A stretch of DNA of 64,000 bases from Caprella mutica (taxonomy: Eukaryota; Arthropoda; Malacostraca; Amphipoda; Caprellidae), in contig CANNZV010001608.1 in the NCBI GenBank assembly GCA_947561585.1, forward strand, positions 124,001-188,000. The letters are read 5' to 3'. Every line of letters starts with the position of its first letter. Within the stretch, counting starts at the first letter, position 1. Below, piece after piece: positions 26,501 through 41,500 of the stretch. The notes beneath the pieces were generated by a model. That model searched no databases. It worked only from the letters and a program-made list of their open reading frames with translations, and had not been told where the DNA came from. A program made the translations under genes and the position numbers.

Positions 26501-29500
26501 TGTATAATGTATATATCTAAATGGGATGCAAATCAAATAAGGATATAACCTTAGAGCCAAATGAAATGAGTAGCATTTTATTGAATGTGTTTCTATTAGT
26601 ATATATTACATAAGTATACATTGCAGAAAAAGAAAAATATCACGGAATGTTGTATTGAAAAAATGCAGAATTTCAAATAAAGGCGAGATTTCAAATAATT
26701 ACGGTATCTCTAATTTTTTTCTTCAAAATTTGTGGGTTTTTAAAAAAAGGGGGATTTCATGGAATTGTGGGATTTGGAAAAATGGAGAATTTGAAAAGAA
26801 TCTGGAATTTAAAAAAATCTGGAATTTAAAAAATCTGGAATTTAAAAAAATAAATCCGAGATGCATGAACATGATCCATACAGAAATATGCATTTATAGT
26901 AGGAGCATAACAGATGAAGTGGGTTACAGTAATAATCTTCTATGATCCCACCAAAAGCATAATTCTTCGGCTTTAACTTCTGTTGAAGAATATTTTCAGC
27001 AAATTTTAATCTATAAAATTTGTGACTTGGTCAATAATTTGCATTATGTTCATATTGTCTGCATTAGGATGTGCATTATGTAATACATTAATTTAAATTG
27101 TATATATAATACCTCAATATATATACATAGATAATGTATCGTAAAAAATCACACATAAAGCAGCATACTCACATTACTTCTGCGTAAGACTTGTTGTTGA
27201 ATGCGTTATTCAAATCAATGATAACGATATCACTCAGTTGCTGTGAATAGAAACATATTAAATACAAAGTAAATTAATGTTCTTGTCTTCCTAAATTAAA
27301 TATATGGAGTTGTAAAATGAAAACTTGATATTATGAATGTCGTGAGAAAAATAAATAAACGACACACATCATAACTAATTTTATACATGCAAAATTTTCA
27401 CTTTGTTCTTCGTTTAATTTACGTATTATACACTATTGGTTTGCTCAGTCTAGTTCACTCACAATAAGAACTTGTCTTGTAATGTCTACTAGATCATGTT
27501 TGAAAGTTTCCTCTTCAGTTAGTGATTTGTGACTCCTATCATTTGTAACTTTTCTCTCATCTCCTAAGGATCCATTCTTCAGTTTATTATTTTTCTTTTC
27601 ATTCTCTTTTATCTTAATAGACATCACTCTCTTCTCATCCTCCACATATATATCGTTTGGATGAGGCAGTGAAGCTACATCGTAGTCCTCTAACACTCCT
27701 GAAATTTTCGTTTCTCCGATATTAGAGATAGGTTCCGAACTGTTCAATTTAGTTACATTGACGAACATTTCCCAAGCCGCCAGAAGATCTGGTATCGGGT
27801 ATTCTGCCTGTTTGAAAAAAAAATTATGTAGTATAGGAGTTTAAGTTTTACATTTCGATACAAAATTTAAATTTACATGTTAGATTTAATAACATAAATA
27901 AGACTTTATGGTGAAATATATCACACACTCACATTTGTACTGTGCAGATTTGGTCTCTTCATTACTATGTACTGAGATCCCCACGAAAATGAAATGGTGG
28001 TGTAGATTTTATTCTGGAAGAAGAAAGCAAGATTCATGTAACGTAATCGTTAATTTTGAAATTCTTTAAAGCTAAGGAAATATATAGATCATATTTCAGT
28101 TAATACGCAATTCTCTGCAATCAAAATAAGACAGCCTTCTCAAAGCTATATCCAAGGGAGAAAGTTTTGGTGGACCATAGAAGATAAATAGAGTACCCTC
28201 CTTTCTCTTCTATGGCACCACCATAGCTCTCTCTCTCTCTCTGCCTAGTTAGTTACACTATAGAATAGGGAGTATATTCACCATGAGGCACTTCCATGCT
28301 GGCACCATAGAGTCATTTCCATACCTTCTGGTGGAGTAGTCACCACCCCTGAAAATAGAAACGAACTTTAAAATTATAAATAAAGCTGCTATTATAAAAT
28401 TAAAAGTGTTCTTGTGTAACTAATAGTAAATGCTCTTTTTAAGTATACTTGCAGATATTTTCCTTGGAGGCATAGTAGAATGTGATGAATTATATTTTAT
28501 TGATTATTGAGTCATGGACTTTATAAATATTTATATCTAGTTTAATTATTACAGAGAAAATAGAAAGTTTAAATTTATTCATTCTAAAGCTTTTAGCAAT
28601 ATCAGAGACATCTGAATATTAAAATATATGCAATGGTAATAAATTACTGATTTAGTGACATTTAATGTTACTCCATTTTTCATTTATGATTTATATAATA
28701 AAAATATTTATATTACACTATAGTGATCTATAAGGCATATGTTCAATATAGTTACAATTGAGATTATTACATAGCAGATTCATTAACCATTGTTTGAAGT
28801 TTGTCACTTGTTTCTCTCACCATTGTTTGAAGTTTGTCACTAGTTTCTCTCACCATTGTTTGAAGTTTGTCTTTAGTTTCTCTCACCATTGTTTGAAGTT
28901 TGTCACTAGTTTCTCTCACCATTACTTGAAGTTTGTCACTAGTTTCTCTCACCATTGTTCGAAGTTTGTCACTAGTTTCTCTCACCATTCTTTGAAGTTT
29001 GTCACTAGTTTCTCTCACCATTCTTTGAAGTTTTTCACTAGTTTCTCTCACCATTGTTTGAAGTTTTTCACTAGTTTTTCTCACCATTACTTGAAGTTTG
29101 TCACTAGTTTCTCTCACCATTGTTCGAAGTTTGTCACTAGTTTCTTTCAACATTGTTTGAAGTTTGTCACTAGTTTCTCTCACCATTGTTTGAAGTTTGT
29201 CACTAGTTTCTCTCACCATTGTTTGAAGTCTGTCGCTAGTTTCACTCACCATTGTTAGAAGTTTGTCGCTAGGTTCTATCACCATTGTTTGAAGTTTGTC
29301 GCTAGTTTCTCTCACCATTGTTTGAAGTCTGTCACTAGTATCTCTCACCATTGTTTGAAGTTTGTCACTGCTTTCTCTCACCATTGTTTGAAGTTTGTCA
29401 CTGGGTCTCTCCAGGCCATTTCCATCATCATGTCATACATGACGTAGTTCTGGTTTATCCCCTCCATGGTCAGGCCTGTACCCACCAAACTGTTGTTGCC

Positions 29501-32500
29501 TGAGCGGGCTATTGTTAAACTCTGCAAGAGAGAAAAAAACATTTATGATTATATTACCTGCTTGCTAAATATCTCGAATAAACCAACTTACATACCAATT
29601 ATATGCGTTTAATATAATTGTTATCTGTTTCAAGATGCAGTTAACTTACTCCAGCCGTTTGAGAAGCAGCTCCGTAGATTGCGTCGACACCTCCGTAGTT
29701 GTGAAGCATGCAGAACACGAATGGATGACCGTAAAAACTCTCAAACATATTGTAAACTGGACTGACTCCAGTATTCAGGTCCAACACCAGCATCCTCTCC
29801 TGAAACCACAGATTGATGATTCATTATAGTTACTATCATCTCGAACCAGCCTGAAAAATTATAATTTAGGATAATTTTTTACCTAGGAGATAAATTCTAT
29901 CGATAAGCTATTCAATGTTTCTATTTTAAATTTTAGTTCATGAATACTTTGAATTTGAATCCCATTCAATTTCTAAGATTTTCATCAAAGGACAGATATG
30001 CCTTAGTATGGAAAAAAAAAATGAATGGAGATAATAATTCTACCCACGATTTCTAAGTCAAATTCTAAACTAAGCTAAATTTAGTAAATGGAAACATCGC
30101 ATAAATGATTGAAGTTTGCTTCAAAGAGACGTATGAAAATATTTACCTGAATATTAATCTCGGATAACTTTGCATCTGTTTGTCGTTTATTAATGGAAAG
30201 AGACCGGAATTAAATTGAAATGCAAATTGATGGTTATTATATTTATAAATAATGACTCCAAAAATTAATATCAAATAATCATCCAATTAATAACTAAGAA
30301 ATATTAAAACAATTGTCTTCCAGAGAAAATCAAATTATTGTGCACGTTATATACGTAATATATAAAAATATAATTCAAACTTATTCCTGAGGTTTTCATT
30401 CAATATTGAATTGATATAATATTCAAGCAAAGAAAAACTCAAAATGAATAATTTTTATAGCATTTCCTGTAATTACGGTACCCAGAAAATTGTTCGAAAA
30501 CAATTGTTGAAATGAACAATTTCTTGCAAACAATTGCTCGAAAACAATTTTCAGAAAATAATTGCTCGAAAACAATTGCTCGATAACAATTGCTCGAAAC
30601 AACAATTGCTAGAAAACAATGGTTTGAAATGCAATTGCTGGAACGAACAATTGAACGAATGAAAGATTGCTCGAAACACAATTGCTCTAACAAACAATTA
30701 TTGCTCGAAGATTAGCTCAGTTATGTCTGTAGAGACTGGGAGGATCTAACTCCCGAAATAGAGGTGACACCAACTTTTCTCAGTTACGATAGAAAGAAAA
30801 TGTATTCTGTATGTTGTTTCTAAAGTGACACAAACACAATGCGGGGTATGATCAGTTTAGCTCCAAATTTGATATTAGTTGAAGCTATTGATCATTCGGT
30901 CACTTATTGGTCCGAGCAAATGTTTTGCGATCAAATGGCTTGCGAGAAAATTAATGATTTTGAGAAATAATTTATCGAACAATTGTTTTTCGATCAACTG
31001 TTCTCAAGCAATTTACATAGAACTTGTTTTTATAGTCATTGAAAAGTTCATCATTTGTAAGATGTTTAAACAGTAATCTGGGATAGTGATGATAAATTTG
31101 TGAAATTTATAAAACAACAGGAAATTAGAGAAATGTGATTATAAATTAGCATAAAGCAATGATTCTTTTCTCTTATAGTTCGTTATGTAGTTATTCTATT
31201 TTCTTATATTACATCACGCTATGATTTTTTTCTGTGACTGTACATTGTGGAATGTTTTGAATATTCCAATATCTCACCAGAGGCACAGAAGTCAAAAGAG
31301 CTTTTGCTGTGATGTTATTCCAGAAGTTGGCATGCAGCATCCATCCCTGCAGCACCCTGGAACAAGAGGAATATGTCGTGCTATGTAGGTAGCCTAAAGC
31401 AGGGAATAGCAAGTTGGTTCCTTATGCATGAGTGAGGCAATGCATTATGCATATCACATTAACATTGTACAGGATAATAGCACTACAAAGATCAATGTGA
31501 TATAAAGTGTGAGCTATGACATGACTCTGGAGATTTAATTTGTTTGTCTGAACTCTAAACAATATCTATTTTAATCCTGATTTACTAATTTGCAGTCCAA
31601 AGAAAAAGAATGTATACAGTTTGTTTTAAATGTAAGTTAGGTAGGTAAATTCAATTCTATATTAAATAATTGTGTAAAGGTATAAATAAAAGAATAACTT
31701 ATTCTAGACACGTTTTCAAAATTCAGGGAATTATTCACAGATGCATTATTTATTTATAGAATACAAATTGCTATTCAAAACCGATAATGTAATTGGTTTT
31801 TCTTCAATGGCATAATGGATTAATGGTGTCACAGATAATTCTTGTGTTCAAATTATAAAAATCTTTATAAAGGCTAATATAATATATTATACTTAACCAA
31901 ATTCGATGCGGTTTACAGATTAATGTTTCTAGATTTTAGTTATATATTATTATGAAATAAACTCTTTATTTCCTGGAGTTTCTTATTTCCTTTTTTTCTA
32001 ATAATTTTCAAAAATAAAGTTGATTAAAATGGCATCTGTCATCTTTTTCATCTTTTTATATACTAACTGACTAATATACTTTCTATTTTGATTTTTTGAA
32101 CGTATTTAATAATAAACGTATATATAATGAACAATTAACTATGTTAATGTACTACAATATAAATATATATAGGAACATTAGAAAATTATTACTTTTATTA
32201 GTTCTTGAAAAAAAATAGTAAATTATATAATCAATTAGGATAAATAAATTAGGACAATGTATGGTTCTGAATCAAGTGTATTTATACATTAACTGCTTAC
32301 CGTCTTTGATCTTGAAATTATGTTAATGTTGGAAAAGGGAATATAATATTAATTAAATTATTTCATTCACAGTAAATTAAAATGCTTCAGCATATTATAT
32401 GCAACATTTTTAGATTGTTAGTGTCAATTAACGAATGAAAATAGTAACATCATAAAATCACAATAAAATACGATATATAAGAATTCTTAGTCTTAAATTT

Positions 32501-35500
32501 CCAATATTTCACTCTTTTATTAGTCTCTGGTATATGTTTGAAATAAAGAATTTAATATTAATGATAGGGGTGACATCAATTAGTGATAATATAATATCAG
32601 ATCAAATCATAAATCAATAAGAAAAAGATAAATTTAAATAAAACTCATTAATTAAATAAATGAAAGGCAGTATAATAAAATTTGATAAAATAATTATCAT
32701 TTCCAAACTTTTTAAAATTTAGTAAAACAATTCGAAATAAAAGTAATCTAATGAATAAAAATGCATTATAAAGAAATATAAAACACATTAATTAGATATA
32801 AATAAAAAGCCGTAAAATACTGAAACGATTAACACATAAAATTAATTAGTATTATTTCAAAACAGTTCATTAAGAAAAAAGTATTTTGCAATAATTTAAT
32901 ACGAAAACAGTTAATTCAATAAATTTGAGGAAATGGCACAATTGGTTGTAAAATATATTAATTAGAACGCGCGTAATTTTCAATATAAATTAATTTACGA
33001 TGAATCAATTACCGCAAAAAAATAAGCGCAAATTTTAATTAGAGCAAAATAATAAGCTCAAAAATACGCTCCGCCCACCTTTCTCGATAACGAACGCCCA
33101 TAGTGATGCCATTACTTCTACATCATATTATTTGTTGTTAATTACTGCTTGTGTACTTTTCTTTACATGTAGACACTTCAAATGTTAAATTTTTGTGTCA
33201 GTATTGTTTGATAAATCTAAATATAATTTTTAGCAATTCAATAAATACAAACTAACCTTTCTTAAATAGGCCGCCTACTACTGACGTCATAACTTCATGT
33301 TCAATTACCCTTGCACTAAATATAATTACACTATCTATTTATTTGATAACTCTGCTTCCTGAAATTAGTCTTTCGGTAATTTAATTATGGGTAATTATAT
33401 ACGTTTCGTCATCATTTGTCTTCATTTTAATTTATTGTAATTATTTTACCTTAATTATATTTGTTTATCCAGCTTTTTTTTTCAATTATATTACTCTTAA
33501 TTGAAAGTTTGGAAATTATACTTTTCCAAATTATTTTATTGCCTATTATTTAACTTTCTATTAATTTAACACTAATTATACTCTCGCATTTTATGAGTTT
33601 CGTAATTGCACGTTTTTAATTAAATTTTCCGCAATTGGGTGAATTCTAATCATGTTATTGTATTTTACACTGTTATTTGTTATATTATTACTAATTAATA
33701 GTTTCCATTTTATTTTACTCTTAATTATTTAAATGTAATTGAGGCTACCCCTATTATAGCTTTGGGTATAAAATATGTAAAAGCTATACGGTGAAGTTCA
33801 TCATTAATATATATGTATTCGATCTGGTGAATAATATTAAAATTAAAGAATCTTTAATACTACCAACCTAGAGTATAAGGAGTATTTCTTCTCAAGAAAC
33901 TTACTGTTTTAATAATAATTTTTCTCTAACCTAATTTGTTACGAATACTAATTAAAATAAATTAAAAGTAAACAATTGCCTCCAAGCATGCAAACAAGTG
34001 AAAGAAAATAAACAGAATATAATTCACATGATTATTCAAATTTGTTTCATGTGGACAAATTGTTTCGAAAATATGTAAAACTGAATACGTACATATTAAA
34101 ATATATCGTAAAGCAATAACCATATAACATGAAGCAATTTAACTGGAAGAAATTTTCAAGAAACGCTATGAAGTAATTTGTTTAATTAATCACATAAATA
34201 ATAAAAAAATACTCCCACTAATGTTCAATCATTTGGATTTTTTTCTAGTAATTCAGTTTCCAAATCATGAATATAGAAAGAAAAAAAAATGGAACCAAAG
34301 TATAAAAATAGCCCTATCACTTAACTGTAACCATGGTAACAAGTCAAGTCAGAGTGATGTCTTAGGTTATCATTTGCTTTATAGAGAATTAAAGGATCAA
34401 GGTGTTATATAACATCAAATTATACGAACTTTAGTAGTGTAAGTTGATAACATGACTCTCTCGTTGATGAGGGGCTGATGGAGTACTTCAATAAATAAAT
34501 ATACCATTTCAAACAACTAACAATTGATATTTCAAATAACTATTCTATTTCAAACTTAAGTAAAGTTGCAATTACATGATGAGAATAGTATGAAATTTAT
34601 TATTACAAATATACTTTATATTTTACCTCCGCAGAATGCGGGAAGGTTATATTATTGACGCCATATATATATTTATCATCTTGTTATTAACATAACTGAA
34701 AAAGTGTACAACTTAATTGCCTGAAATTTAGTGAAACGATTGGGCAATATTCAGTGACCTGCTGGTAGACTTTTGAGAGTGAACCGGTCAAAGGTCAAGG
34801 TCATAGTCATTAATAACTCAAAAAGTATTCAACCATATTGCATGGAACTTGGTGGGACGATTGGTCAATATACAGAAACCATTTTGTTAGATTTTTGGAG
34901 TAATAGGATAAAAGGTCAAAGATCAAGGTCAAGGCAATTTATAACTCAATAACTCAAAAAGTATTCAACTAAATTGTCTGGAATTTGATGGGACGATTAG
35001 ACAATGTCCAGGAACCATCTGATAAAATTTTGGGAGTGATCTGGTCAAAGGTCAAGGTCATCTATAACTAAATAATTCAAAAAGTATTGAACCATATTGC
35101 ATGAAACTTGGTGGAATAATTAGTCACTATCCAGTCACCAGTTCTTTAGATTTTGGTAGCAAACGGATAAGCGGCGGTGAAGGTTTACGCTCTAAATTTA
35201 TATACGGTGTTAACTACATATTTGGTTATTAAAACTTCACCCTGGTTATTTTATTTTATCATTAAAATATTTTATAATAAGAATGATTCAAATTTGATTT
35301 TTCTTATGCAGATTTAATCATAATAATTTCTTTTTATATGGTTCAAATCGATATTTGGTATTAGTTTATGGTGACCGCTATATTACGCACTGTAGCGGAT
35401 AAGTTTGGTAAGTCATTAATATTAATCATGTATTAAAATTATATATAATGATGAGTAACTTTCATTTTCTTTGTATCAAATTAAACATCTCTATAAACAA

Positions 35501-38500
35501 CGTATATCGATTCGATTTCTTTTCGATTGCCTGGGATCTCAAATCGATGGATTGTTCCATCGAATCGACAGACTGTTGATTGTAGGGCTTTTGCTAGCCA
35601 AACACAAGTTATATATTTTTCACAACACATGTGATAGAAGAGCAGAAAGAAAGTTTGTGTGAACACTCTTTATAAGTTGACGTATTTAGTTTTCTAATAA
35701 CACAACAGCAATATTAACTTTAGATGAAATAACCAAATTTTTGAAAATTATTGCTTGTATCTTACGTGCTCAAAGCAAACAGTATGTTCACGTATTTAAA
35801 CGTAACTTGGTATAATATCGTGCTAATTTTAAAAACTTGATTGCAAGTTTCATACTGATAGTTACTAGTCTCGCATTTGTTTGAAAAATATACCTCTGTT
35901 ATAATTCTGATTTATTACGTGCAATGTAAATCAATGATATAAACGTTTTGTTATAAGGGTCCCATTTTACGGTTCTAGATCCTTTCGCCAAAAATGTTTT
36001 CGCCGCACGACACTCTCACTGAAAAAATGACAATTATTTATCTAAATAAGGTAAAAGAAACATAATATAAAATAATTCAATATAATACAGTCATGTGCTA
36101 TTTTGTAAAACTTGATTGCAGGTTTCATACTCGGTTACTAGTCTCGCACTTGTTTGAAAAATATTCCTCTGCTATAATTCTGATTTATTACGTGCGATAT
36201 AAATCAATGATATAGTCATTTTGTTATTAATCTTTTGCCTTTGCATATAAGGGTCCCATTTCACGCATCCCCCCCCCCCCCTCCAGTGTGTTAGGTCTTC
36301 AGTTGACTCGTAGCTACATTCAAAAAAACATAAATGCATCGAAACTTTAGTTTTATGCATTCAAATGCCTTTCTTTAGAGTCTAGAGACAAAGCATATAG
36401 AGTAAACCCGAAACACCTGGATGAATCAGTTTGAGTTGTTTATTTTTCTCAATGTAGGCTTCAATTACTATAACTTCTTCATTTTCCTTTTCCTTTTTCG
36501 TCATAGTGTGACTGCACTCAATGATTAGATATTCCGCATCAATGACGTTTATAACAAGGGTGAAATTCAATAGAAATTCAATAGAGTGGATCTTACTGGG
36601 GTAGAATTTTCGTAGAACCGCTGATAATAATAAATCAAAGATGATTTAAAATGTAAAAGTTGATAATAAATCAAAACTGATGAGAAATCTTGATAGAAAT
36701 CAAAACTGATTAAAAATGGTGATCAAAATCATTTATGATGAAATATGTTGCTAATAATCAATGTTGATGTAAAATGTTCATACAATCAAATTTGATGTAA
36801 AATATCGACTAACATACAATATATTGTCTCTCACCAAGTAGCTTGAGTATCGACTGCCTCAATGGCCCCGAAGATACTCTCCCCCACTTGTTGTAAGTAG
36901 GATGGGTCGGAGGTAGGAGGAGTCATCTCATTGTAAGGATCACAGTTGTAAAAGCCACTGCTAGGAAGATCGTATGTGTCTTTCAACTGGAGAAAAAGAG
37001 TTCATGTAAATTTATAATAAGAGTAGAAAACTAACTATGGTAATAAATAGCAAGTCAGACTCTTTATTTATTACCAAACTATTAAAAGTAAAGTTAATTA
37101 TTGGAATAGAATGCAGAGACTTATAATGACATCAGATATATAAATATACGTGAAGTGACATACAAATATTTTCAATTATATGTTAAGGAATAAAAATATA
37201 AAAACATTTACTTGAAACGTGGTCCCAACTATCAAGTTCAAAAGATATGAATAATACAATCAATAACATGTTACTCGATTTAATTAATCGTTACTCGACA
37301 ATATGTCACTCACAAATTTCAATAGTGTTATTTTAGTCAAAGGGATGAATCTTGTTTTGGTATCCGATCCCATTTAGTCTTCCTTGTCCCAACCATAACT
37401 CTTCCTCTTGCAACTTTCAAATATTTACCGCGTAAAACTTCGATAATTATCATAGTACAGTTATTTTTACACACTAATTATGGTACTATATTTCAATTAG
37501 TGTCATCAAATTGCAATAGAAAGTGTAAATATTAAAAGGGTCTCATTCTAAAGAGTCACATGAACGATAAATTATGATTTGGGTTTGTTTAAATCATGCC
37601 TCTAACAATTCTAATTTCACAATTAGTGGTTATTATATTAAATATGAACTCATGTTAAGTATTAATCATGTGTCATCTTTTCAGGCAAATTATTATTCCT
37701 TTTTTGAAAATTCAATGAAAATATTAAAATTCGTTTTAATAGGAAAAATACAAAAAAAAAATTCCATAAAAAACAAGAAGAATAAAATCTTAACAGAAGA
37801 GAAAGTTATTCAATTCACTTGTAGTAAGCCAGGTAATTATTGTATCTAGTAATATATATTAGACAAAAGATAAAGTACCGAGTTGTACAATCACTATAGA
37901 GTGCACTACCCGTTTTTAAGTCTTGAACGTCATAAGAGGTCTTGTCTGGTTTGAAATGGTGATGCATAATTTGAAACCTAATTGGCTTGAGGTGCTGAAA
38001 CTCATTGACATCATTTTCTATGATTTATTCATGTATAGTGTAAATGCAAAAGAAAATAAGGCAACCTGTTTTGAAGTATTTAATTTCTTATAATTTTTGA
38101 TCAGGTAGGCCTCTGGAGCCTGAGTGAAGTACAACCGCATTTGCTTCACATTTTACCTCACTCTAGATACATCACCTACAGGAATAATCGTTTTTTTTTA
38201 TTTGAATCAAAATGTGAGGCTTCAGCGCATGCATTTCACCTTAGCTCTAAATTTCCGCAAGGTAATAAAATATTTTTAAGCTGAATAAAAAACAAAACCT
38301 ACTGCATTGTTTCCATTGATTTCATATTATTATGTCTTAGACGATAAAGCTCGATACATTGCAATAGGATGTTCCAGAGTTAAAAACATACAGCGAAATT
38401 CGGTAAATTCAGCGTAAATTGTATGCATATGTATTCCACCTTAATTGCGCGGAATATACATTAACATACGATCGGAAAAATCACACAAAATATAATTTAA

Positions 38501-41500
38501 AAAAGAATCAATTATTTCTTCTTAACCAATATAAGGATAATAATGTACGTGTAATAACTGTATATTGTAGAAGTTTGGGTTTATTTTTGATTTCAATTCG
38601 TAATTGGACTAATATCAAGAAGACGAAGCTGTATTTACAATTGTTTTAGTGACATATTAAAAATAATTACCTCCTGTATGAACATCGACCCAATTGTTCC
38701 GAACACCGGGTCCGTGGGGTCCAGTGCGAAATTTCTAGTTTTGGATGAAGGAGAAGTTTCACCATAGCATTAAAAGACAGTTTAACTCTATAATAGGTCT
38801 TAATTTGTATGATATATTGCCTTATGCAAAAGATCAACTATATCTCAGAGAGAAAAAAGTTATGATGGTTGTCGTAAAAGATTGATTGGGGTACTCATTT
38901 AAATTTTACTGGCACCACCATAACTCTCTTTCTAACTAGAAGATAATTGATAAATTTATTCCTTAATTAAATTATTACTGAAGGTGTACATCTTTTTTCT
39001 ATTGAAAATCATAGTTTCATATTCATGTTGTTTTCAACTGACATTGATAACGGAACATTATTCATTATCAAGATTTAATATGTACTTTCAGTTTAATTCT
39101 TCGTGCATAAAGAATCCAATAAGGAAATGATATGTTAATATTATTATAGCATAACAAATCCAATAAGGAAATAATATGTTAATATTAATATATGTATATA
39201 CCTTGAATAAGTATCGTTGAAAAAATTCCATCTGGACTGTCGAATGAATGTAGAATTTGGATAAATTCTGAAAGCAAAGAAATTTTCTGTTTTATTATAT
39301 TAAAATAATAATAGTTTCAAATATTTGATTGATTTAATAAAAATGTAATTAAACTAGACAAATGCTAATATTAAAGCGTGAACGTTTCTTCACATCATAT
39401 TGCAGATATCCCCAGATACAATAATTTTAGTATATTCTTTTTAAGTTATATTGTATATGTATGGTACTCAGATGGACCTAAATGATGTATAGGTCGTATT
39501 AATGGTGATTGCAGATGAAAAATCTCCAGTTCTCTATAATGGAGATCTAAATGCCAGCGGAATTAGAGAGTTCATTATTACATTTATTTTCTAAATTACC
39601 TCTGTAAAGCACTAGGTACACTGCCGGCAAAACAAGGCAACACAGGAGTCATTCCGAACTGCCTCATCCTGCCTAAGATTTTCTTCTGTAAGATCTCTGT
39701 GTCATTGTGCCATGAGAGAGGCAAACCACCGCCCCATGCCATCATGTTACCCATTCTGTTCCTAGGGGAGAATATTATTGTTTTCATAAGAAGATTAAGG
39801 AATTACAAATATTTTATAGCTTTGTTTCCTTATTTCACTTCTGTGCTTTGTGAAATAGCACATAATCATAATTCAAATAGGATCGGACTGGTATCACCAC
39901 TCATACCCTTTTAATGGGGTATCATTCCACACCTCTTAAAATTTTTAAAACTTGTTTTAGTCTAAATCTGATTGCACCATCATTTCAAGTATCCTCTTTT
40001 CTCCCATAAACCTTATGACGCACTATTATCCTAGGAGTATTTCTAGAGTTAAGTCACGATGTATGTTGTGCTCTCAAAACGATCTGAAAAATTTTGCGCT
40101 GGTGATTTTTAAATACCGCAAACTCTCCAATAACTCTAGAGCCGAGATTTATAGATTCATATTGTTTCAACATGTAAACACAAACATAAACAGTTACATT
40201 ATGTCAAATTTTTAACTTCTCAGTTTCAACGGTTTTCCCGTCACAACCGTGCGCAGTGATACCCAAGATAATTAGAGGTAGAAGGGTATCACTGCGCATC
40301 ATTAATAAGTAAATAATTATAAGAAAATGAGAGTTTTTAGCTCCTACTAAAGGCATGAATATTGAATAAGGTGTCATATAATTATAATATTGATTAACAA
40401 TTGACCTACGATCGTATTATATTATTCGATATAAGTAGTTAACTAGTTACGTAAAGTTTAAGTGATAAATTTGTTGCAGATTCATTAAATATGTGGGTAG
40501 AGGACATATAGACTGTAGAGGGAAACACAGACATTTAGATAGGGATAGGGGGATTTAGATGGGGGAGACGGGCAAGTAGATGGGAGAGAGAGAATTTAGA
40601 TGGGGAAGAAGGGGACTTATATGGAGAGAGTGAGAGAGAGATTTCGAAGAAAGGAGTTGGTGATTTAGATGAGAGGGATATTTAGATGGGTAAAGAAGGG
40701 GTTCAGTACACATTACGCAGTAATACCCCTTCATGTGCTGCAGTGATACCCCGATACAGTCATTAAAAATTGCGCACGAAAATTTGCAACTAAGTATTTC
40801 ATTCATTTATGTATTGTTTCGAAACTGGTTGAGAACCATCCTCATTCATGATCATTTCATCAAGAGAAAAACAGTTTCTCTAGTACAGTTAGTTTTTGAG
40901 TAAAAACTGTGTTTGCGGCAATGTGCGCGGTGATACCCCATCCGACCCAACATAATCAAGAATAGAATATTGATGTTTAGAAAGAATAATAATTACCATG
41001 CCAAGAAAGCAGGTCCGGTAAAATATTGTTGCAATTCTTCTTCCGTCAGTCCAAGTTTCAAATAAACTCTACGCCAAGCTGCTTCTTGTCCTGCAGTATG
41101 TGGGAAAAGAACGATTTGTGTATAAAGTAGATAGATTCATCAATCTTTGCTGACAATTCATATAGTTTTGTGTAATAAAATTCTTGAAATTATTCCTTAT
41201 TGTGACAAAATAATTCTTTGAAGGAAGCCAACAATGCAAATAGGCACAAACTAGAAAAAATTACCGACTATTATTTCTCTTTGTAATGCAAAATTCCATT
41301 TTTATGATTACAATTTCTAAACACATTTCTTTCTATTAATGTATATATAAACAATACCTGTGAAAGCCAAAGGAAGGTTTATGCCATTGAGAGCCATCCA
41401 GTCAATTTCTCTTTCCCATCTCGGCCACTGCCACCAAACACTCGAGTAAGAAACTGTACACACATTTTGGTAGTAGCGAACTCTGTGAAAGAGTAGGAAA

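Noticed and set aside
26655..26945. 96-codon plus frame in intron 16
   Set aside because: It is low-complexity sequence from the GGAATTTAAAA repeat, antisense to NAGLU and without domain similarity.
28758..29384. Long open frames on both strands (166 codons plus, 205 codons minus)
   Set aside because: They lie in the 33-bp minisatellite. A repeat length divisible by three without stops keeps a frame open by itself, and the minus frame is not the NAGLU frame.
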